Shown here: positions 59,764 to 64,000 of the stretch, one piece after another
Position numbering within the stretch: the first letter of the stretch is position 1
Layout of the letters: each line of letters starts with the position of its first letter
From: DSWT01 sp035373625
Lineage (GTDB): Bacteria > Chloroflexota > Anaerolineae > B4-G1 > SLSP01
Assembly: GCA_035373625.1 (NCBI GenBank)
Contig: DAOSNS010000027.1
Location: 6,146-70,145 of the forward strand
Direction: 5' to 3'
DNA: 64,000 bases
The notes under the pieces: generated by a model
The model's input: the letters and a program-made list of their open reading frames with translations, nothing else
Database searches by the model: none
Told to the model about the DNA's origin: nothing
Made by a program: the position numbers and the translations under genes

Positions 59764-61779
59764 GTGGTAGCTCCCGTATTATGGCTTCGATACTCCATTG
59801 ATAACCGAACTTGGTCAAAGCAGAGTACGATTGATCTTGCGGCCCAAGACTTTTACTTGCTCCCCGATGTTGTCGGGGAGTATTTTAAAAGAATCGAGTT
59901 TGAGGTAAAGTCTAAAACGCCAATTCGGGTTAGCAATGTAGTAGGAGCGCAATTACAACTCCAGAATTCAAATAGGTTTTCTTTGGTTGTCACGCAAGAT
60001 CAGAGCGGTTTAACGGGCATACGTCGCTTGCATCTAGAAGTTACTGAAAACGGAAGAAACTATCCGTTACGAATCATTCTCCCCATTTATCCTGAGCATC
60101 TTGAGATTGAGCAATTCCATACCATGTTGGATGATATATCCCACTGGATTTTTTTCGAGATAGCTTCGCCAGTTACTTTGGATATTGGCTATACTGACCG
60201 GTTTACACGTTCTTTACGTTCTCAGCAAGCAGTTCTTGACTTGATGAGTAAGTACATCGGTGAAATAGAAGAGATTTTGCAGCGGATCGCTGTTTCGCCA
60301 CGAAGACAGATTAAAAAAGAATACTATTTGACCAGTCGTGATCCAAAACGGCAAGACCCTGTAACAGCAAGGTGGAGTCAACAGAACCCTTCCGACACGC
60401 ACAACAAAGCTTTTCGCAATGTATCTTCCTATGATGTGTACGAAAACCGTTTTGTCCTTTTCTTTATCAATCAACTTGAGCAACGGCTTGCTTTTTTACA
60501 CCACCTTGCTGATCTTAGCGCCAAGGATAAAGAAAAAGAAATAAGAAAAGAACGTAGTTACAACAATTCTCATCAACTCGAAATCCTTGAGAAACAGAAA
60601 CAAGAGGCTGTTGCGTTTGGAGATAGATGTTTGGATCTGTCACGTCGGTTACAACTACTTCGCAGCATCGAGTTTCTTAAAGGTGTTGACTTTACTCCTA
60701 GTCAGTTTCGCCTCAATTTCTCGTTGGCACTAACCCAGGATTTTAACTACAGTCGAATATTTCAGTTTTATCAGGAACTTGGGCGGGATAAGGCTATTGA
60801 GCGTTTGGATCGGGTAAAAACATTTACCGATGCTCTGGTTTCTCTAGGTGTCAAAGCCACTCACCAAATATACGAATACTGGACTTTTTTTGCCATCTAT
60901 AATGAACTCATCAGTCTGCATTTTTATCCTCAAAATGAGGACGATATAACAGATATGATCAACAACGATGTATTAAACCCCTACTTGCGACCTGGGGCAA
61001 TGATTACATTGATTGGTGAAAAAAGCCTATACCCTGATATAACCATCCGTTTATGCTACGATAAAGCTTATTTGCGCGGAGCAAAGGAAGTAGCACGCCC
61101 AGATATTGTTATGGAAATATGGTGGAAAAGGCAATTAAGGGCTTGTTTTGTTTTTGACGCCAAATACAAGACCTACACTGATCAAACAGGGAAAAACTCC
61201 GTCAAATGGTTCTGGGAAAGGAATAGGGAAGAAAAAGGGGACTTTTTTAAGATATCAGTCCTTTACCAGGACGGCAAATTTATACCTGGTGGAGTGATTG
61301 ATAAAAGCCGTGGGGCGTTTCTCTTGCATATCAACACACAAGATAAATGGTTTGAAAACTATGGCGCGATTGTTCAGATGAGCGAAAATGGTTCCTGGGA
61401 GAGAAACGCTCATCGGTTCGGATTTATTCCAGTTGTACCAGGAAAATTGATGACTCTACGGACACTGTTGAGTATGATTTTTCTGATAAAGTTGGAAATT
61501 GATGCCGATATTTGTTGGACATGCAGTTCAACAGATGTTCGCAAAGAGGTATATCATAGTCAATATGGCACAGAAAAGGAAAATCGGCGGATATGCCAAA
61601 AGTGTGGTCATGAGTGGTGGATACAGCGTTGCAGCTGTGGCTTTCCGCTTTTTAAGGGTAACTTTAGTTTCCAGATTCAACATCAAGAATTACAACCATC
61701 TTCGAAGTGTAATGGTTACATTTGCCCTGGTTGTGGCAAATGCGTTTGTGGGGCAACGATAGATCACATTTGTAGTTAA
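59764..61779 (+). CDS. McrC-like nuclease partner
   Basis: A 671-residue protein starting at a GTG. The first half resembles DUF2357 (LEIEQFHTMLDDIS, YDVYENRFVLFFINQL). A PD-(D/E)XK nuclease follows, with PDIVMEIWW near 446 and FVFDAKYKTY (D-x-K) near 463. The C-terminus has four CxxC-type zinc knuckles (CWTC, CQKCG, CSCG, CPGCGKCVCG). McrC proteins are the nuclease and GTPase-activating partners of McrB. The gene is separated from its partner by two bases and ends 17 bases before attC2, so the pair forms one cassette of about 4.4 kb. Confidence 0.85.
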   Translation: MVAPVLWLRYSIDNRTWSKQSTIDLAAQDFYLLPDVVGEYFKRIEFEVKSKTPIRVSNVVGAQLQLQNSNRFSLVVTQDQSGLTGIRRLHLEVTENGRNYPLRIILPIYPEHLEIEQFHTMLDDISHWIFFEIASPVTLDIGYTDRFTRSLRSQQAVLDLMSKYIGEIEEILQRIAVSPRRQIKKEYYLTSRDPKRQDPVTARWSQQNPSDTHNKAFRNVSSYDVYENRFVLFFINQLEQRLAFLHHLADLSAKDKEKEIRKERSYNNSHQLEILEKQKQEAVAFGDRCLDLSRRLQLLRSIEFLKGVDFTPSQFRLNFSLALTQDFNYSRIFQFYQELGRDKAIERLDRVKTFTDALVSLGVKATHQIYEYWTFFAIYNELISLHFYPQNEDDITDMINNDVLNPYLRPGAMITLIGEKSLYPDITIRLCYDKAYLRGAKEVARPDIVMEIWWKRQLRACFVFDAKYKTYTDQTGKNSVKWFWERNREEKGDFFKISVLYQDGKFIPGGVIDKSRGAFLLHINTQDKWFENYGAIVQMSENGSWERNAHRFGFIPVVPGKLMTLRTLLSMIFLIKLEIDADICWTCSSTDVRKEVYHSQYGTEKENRRICQKCGHEWWIQRCSCGFPLFKGNFSFQIQHQELQPSSKCNGYICPGCGKCVCGATIDHICS

Positions 61780-61795
61780 AAAGTTTTCCGTCGAG

Positions 61796-61924
61796 GCTGC
61801 CCAACATCGGTTGCAAGCGACGTGGCTTCGCCGCCTGCACTCGGCAGGGAAACGCGCACAACCAGGTCTGCTGTTGAAGGTGCTGCGCCGCACCCGCTGC
61901 GCGCCTGAGCCATGGCTGTTGGGC
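61796..61924 (+). mobile_element. attC site 2
   Basis: GCTGCCCAAC (61796-61805) and GTTGGGC (61918-61924) bracket a folding region with many inverted sub-repeats. The 5' arm is exactly complementary to GTTGGGCAGC, the start of cassette 2 at 57479. It is a long attC of about 129 bases and is similar in sequence to attC4. Confidence 0.88.
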
Positions 61925-61955
61925 AGTCCTAAAATTCAAAGAGGAGGTAGGCGAG

Positions 61956-62762
61956 ATGGTTTCAGAGTCAAGTGTACCACGAGATGCATCAAGTGCACAA
62001 CAGAGGACATTCAGAGGATTACGCCGCTTTAACCTGATTATGGGCTTACTTCACCTGATTCAAGGTATCTTCATGTGGGTAGTCAGCAACGACAAGACCT
62101 ACCCCATCTTCACCAACTATCTCACTTTCGACCGAGCCACCTTCACACTAAAGCCCAACCCACAACTGTTGTACGAACTGCCCTTCGGTCCGGCCGTGGC
62201 GCTTTTCCTGCTCATTTCGGCCGTAGCCCACTTTTATCTTTCCACCGTCGGCTACGGGCGCTATGTCGAGAACCTGAAGAAGGGCATGAACCCCGTCCGC
62301 TTCTACGAGTACGCCCTCAGCTCCTCGCTAATGGTGGTGCTGATCGGCATGCTCGTCGGCATCTGGGACCTGGGGACGCTGATCGCCATCTTTGGCATCA
62401 ATGCGATGATGAACCTCTTTGGCATTATGATGGAGGTTCACAACCAGACTACCGCTCGAACGAGCTGGCGAGCCTTTATTTACGGCTGCCTGGCCGGCAT
62501 CGTCCCATGGATCGTGATCTTTTTGTATTTCAATGGAGCGGTCAGCTCCGGAGAGGCCAAGCCACCGACCTTCGTCTACGCGATTGTGCCCACACTCTTT
62601 ATTCTGTTCAACATCTTTGCCATCAACATGGTGCTGCAGTACAAGAAAGTGGGGCCGTGGCGCGACTATCTTGTCGGCGAGCGGGTCTACATTGTCTTGA
62701 GTCTGGTGGCCAAGACGGTGCTAGCGTGGCTGATTTGGACCGGCACGCTGGCACCGGTTTAG
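61956..62762 (+). CDS. heliorhodopsin, cassette 3
   Basis: A 268-residue seven-helix photoreceptor that binds retinal. Family hallmarks are visible: helix A FNLIMGLLHLIQGIFMWVVS with His33, His92 in AVAHFYL, the counterion region RFYEYALSSSLMVVLIGML (Glu118), FGINAMMNLFGIMME, and helix G YIVLSLVAKTVLAW with the Schiff-base Lys253. These positions match the counterion, histidine and lysine of heliorhodopsin 48C12 as I recall them. It has GGAGG before its ATG and starts only 31 bases after attC2. GC content and codon use resemble the host chromosome, unlike the neighbouring cassettes. No retinal-synthesis gene is in the window. Confidence 0.95.
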   Translation: MVSESSVPRDASSAQQRTFRGLRRFNLIMGLLHLIQGIFMWVVSNDKTYPIFTNYLTFDRATFTLKPNPQLLYELPFGPAVALFLLISAVAHFYLSTVGYGRYVENLKKGMNPVRFYEYALSSSLMVVLIGMLVGIWDLGTLIAIFGINAMMNLFGIMMEVHNQTTARTSWRAFIYGCLAGIVPWIVIFLYFNGAVSSGEAKPPTFVYAIVPTLFILFNIFAINMVLQYKKVGPWRDYLVGERVYIVLSLVAKTVLAWLIWTGTLAPV

Positions 62763-62767
62763 AGTAC

Positions 62768-62831
62768 GCTGCCCAACCCGCCGCTCCAGCCGACAGCGCT
62801 CCGCGTGTGGCTGAGCGGCAGGCCGTTGGGC
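62768..62831 (+). mobile_element. attC site 3
   Basis: GCTGCCCAAC and GTTGGGC bracket a short 64-base site. GCCGCTCCAGCC pairs with GGCTGAGCGGC leaving an unpaired C, the same bulge design as attC1. Its 5' arm matches the start of the heliorhodopsin cassette (GTTGGGCAGT at 61918) at nine of ten bases. Confidence 0.88.
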
Positions 62832-62886
62832 GGCTTGTCCTTAGAGGCAATGGGTTTGCAGGTTGATAAGATTAAGGGTAGAAGTT

Positions 62887-63561
62887 ATGGAAAAGTTTAA
62901 AAATTTCCTTGAAGTCCTAGGTATAGGAGTTGTTATTGGTGTTATTCTGACTGTAATTTTAGTCGTGTTTCTCAAAGCCAACCCAAGTAGTATAAATTTG
63001 GGACCAGTTGAGTTTGAAATTCCCACTGTTACAACTCCGTCTACGTCGCAATCATTTTTTGAATTAACCGCCACTCCCACATCGGAAACAGCACTTATTG
63101 AAAGTAACAACGAACCCATTGCAGAACCAACATATACACCGATTAGTTTAATCCAGGTTCCAGGTTATCAACAGGCTGGCGTGAGATTTGATGCTTCTTC
63201 TACCGGTAAGTATAGGTTTACAATTCTGAGAGGTGCATATTCATCCTGGCCCACAGAGAGAGAGACAGACAATCAATGGAGGACTATCGTATACATTTAC
63301 AAAAATCGTTCAATTTCCTGGGGCCCGAGACTTGAAATAACTGAACCTATCAATCCGGATTTTTCTGTGGGGCTGTGGGAATCTCCTTCATTGGATTCTC
63401 GAGAAGAAGCCGAGGCCGCTGCGAAAGGGATGTATGTTGAGATTGACTTGCAAGCAGGTGAATACTTGATTTTTGTGCCAATTGATGACCAAACAGGATA
63501 TAACTCATTTGGTGCAAATCGTGGTGAAGTGACTATCCAAGTCTTGTTATTATCACAGTAA
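62887..63561 (+). CDS. membrane-anchored protein of unknown function, cassette 4
   Basis: About 224 residues. One N-terminal helix (FLEVLGIGVVIGVILTVILV), then a Ser/Thr/Pro-rich linker (TATPTSETALIESN), then an exposed domain that is probably beta-rich (VRFDASSTGKYRFTILRG and RIEIDLQAGEYLIFVPIDD-like turns). No family was recognised. The ATG at 62887 is chosen over an upstream non-ATG frame. It is AT-rich, unlike the heliorhodopsin. Confidence 0.65.
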   Translation: MEKFKNFLEVLGIGVVIGVILTVILVVFLKANPSSINLGPVEFEIPTVTTPSTSQSFFELTATPTSETALIESNNEPIAEPTYTPISLIQVPGYQQAGVRFDASSTGKYRFTILRGAYSSWPTERETDNQWRTIVYIYKNRSISWGPRLEITEPINPDFSVGLWESPSLDSREEAEAAAKGMYVEIDLQAGEYLIFVPIDDQTGYNSFGANRGEVTIQVLLLSQ

Positions 63562-63577
63562 TTTCGGCGGGGGGGCG

Positions 63578-63702
63578 GGCCAACATCGGTTCAAGCGGAT
63601 GCGGCTTTGCTGCCTGCACTCGGCGGGGAAACGCGCACAACCAGGTCTGCTCTCGAAGGTACTACGCCGCACCCGCCGCGCGGCTTAAGCCTACCGTTGG
63701 GC
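63578..63702 (+). mobile_element. attC site 4
   Basis: GGCCAAC (63578-63584) and GTTGGGC (63696-63702) bracket a 125-base site. The inner sequence is close to attC2 (GGGAAACGCGCACAACCAGG is shared). The 5' arm deviates by one base from the ideal RYYYAAC, and complementarity to the cassette 4 start is weaker than for the other sites. Confidence 0.75.
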
Positions 63703-63763
63703 GGCATAGGTGAGAACAGTTTGCTTACTCAATTAGCATACATAGGTCAGGAAACTTCATATT

Positions 63764-63976
63764 ATGTTAAGAGCATTGACAGATACACTTTACAACAAAA
63801 ATGCTGCGATTAATTGGCTGAAAAAGAAATATCCAGAAGAAGACATCGTTTTCGCATCTGCCGCGACAATCCTGGAGACAAATAAAGCGACCCCAACCGG
63901 TTGGTCCTTGCGCCGCCTATTTCAGCGGCGTGGTGTTTTGATAATCGGGATGGTTCATAATAGGTTGACACTTTAA
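63764..63976 (+). CDS. small protein at the start of cassette 5
   Basis: A 70-residue frame (MLRALTDTLYNKNAAINWLKK at the start) lies 61 bases after attC4. It ends at TAA and no attC follows before the window edge. It may be a real short cassette gene or a broken longer one. Function unknown. Confidence 0.4.
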   Translation: MLRALTDTLYNKNAAINWLKKKYPEEDIVFASAATILETNKATPTGWSLRRLFQRRGVLIIGMVHNRLTL

Positions 63977-64000
63977 CAACTACAGACTTGCCAAAAGTGG

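Larger units (their letters stand above)
56268..64000 (+). mobile_element. integron gene-cassette array without visible integrase
   Basis: Four attC sites (57415-57485, 61796-61924, 62768-62831, 63578-63702) divide the region into cassettes that all read the same way from a promoter and attI-like site. For each, the first bases of the cassette are complementary to the 5' arm of its attC, as in excised circles. No integrase gene is present in the window, so this is either a cassette array detached from its integrase or one whose integrase lies beyond the right edge. Confidence 0.88.

Noticed and set aside
62075..62866. Overlapping frame inside the heliorhodopsin gene
   Set aside because: It is an alternative-frame shadow with no domain. 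The heliorhodopsin frame has a ribosome binding site and all key residues.
1..64000. tRNA or rRNA genes
   Set aside because: No convincing cloverleaf or rRNA stretch was noticed by eye. A tRNAscan-SE run would be decisive.

Overview
The window is a 64 kb scaffold piece with one 100-N gap (36624-36723) from a GC-rich, free-living bacterium. Gene content and style suggest a Chloroflexota (Anaerolineae/Caldilineae-like) genome, probably assembled from a metagenome. The pointers are a monoderm-type wall enzyme (VanW-like + LysM + L,D-transpeptidase), a giant lipoprotein alpha-2-macroglobulin, adrenodoxin-reductase-like FprA, many GTG/TTG starts, intergenic degenerate heptamer repeats and a heliorhodopsin. 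No rRNA gene was recognised, so this assignment is an inference. No tRNA gene was recognised either.

Layout. 1-3000 (minus): a sugar-nucleotidyltransferase and gatCA for tRNA amidotransfer. 3000-12730 (plus): HD hydrolase, a divergent prephenate-dehydrogenase-like enzyme, GT4 glycosyltransferase, MFS transporter, L,D-transpeptidase, priA, a second nucleotidyltransferase and a PAP2 phosphatase. 13.5-25 kb (plus): an Sm/Hfq-like protein, a third nucleotidyltransferase and a bifunctional penicillin-binding protein in one run, then an orphan histidine kinase and the alpha-2-macroglobulin. 25-28.3 kb (minus): a tightly coupled three-gene operon (HEPN-like protein, ParA/MinD-like KGGVGRT ATPase, P-loop ATPase) behind a near-consensus promoter, a candidate conflict or signalling module. 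28.4-41 kb (minus): FprA-like reductase, folD, leuC/leuD with an adjoining HicBA-like toxin-antitoxin pair, phosphoglucomutase, a PEP-mutase/isocitrate-lyase-type enzyme behind a 25/26-bp tandem array, a VapBC pair, pepF and a methyltransferase. 41-56 kb: lipoproteins, a GH99-like protein, a multi-PAS hybrid kinase, a MOP-type molybdenum hydroxylase, an ECF transporter (S, fused A-A', T), a phosphatidylcholine-synthase-like enzyme and a Gfo/Idh/MocA oxidoreductase.

From about 56,078 to the end the DNA is different: it is an integron gene-cassette array. A consensus promoter (TTGACT-17-TATAAT) is followed by an attI-like site, then four attC sites (57415, 61796, 62768, 63578). Each attC 5' arm is complementary to the first bases of its own cassette, which is the diagnostic signature. 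The cassettes carry (1) an AlbA_2/Schlafen-type protein, (2) a two-gene McrBC-like coiled-coil GTPase/nuclease system resembling CoCoNuT type IV restriction, in an unusually long cassette of about 4.4 kb, (3) a complete heliorhodopsin, (4) an unknown membrane-anchored protein, and (5) a truncated fifth cassette. No integrase gene is visible in the window. The heliorhodopsin cassette and the restriction-system cassette are the most interesting discoveries here.

Two further layers of non-coding structure recur. Degenerate 7-bp tandem arrays (like cyanobacterial STRR repeats) sit between genes and also in frame inside protein linkers. Long-loop perfect inverted repeats occur at 3037 and 36909.
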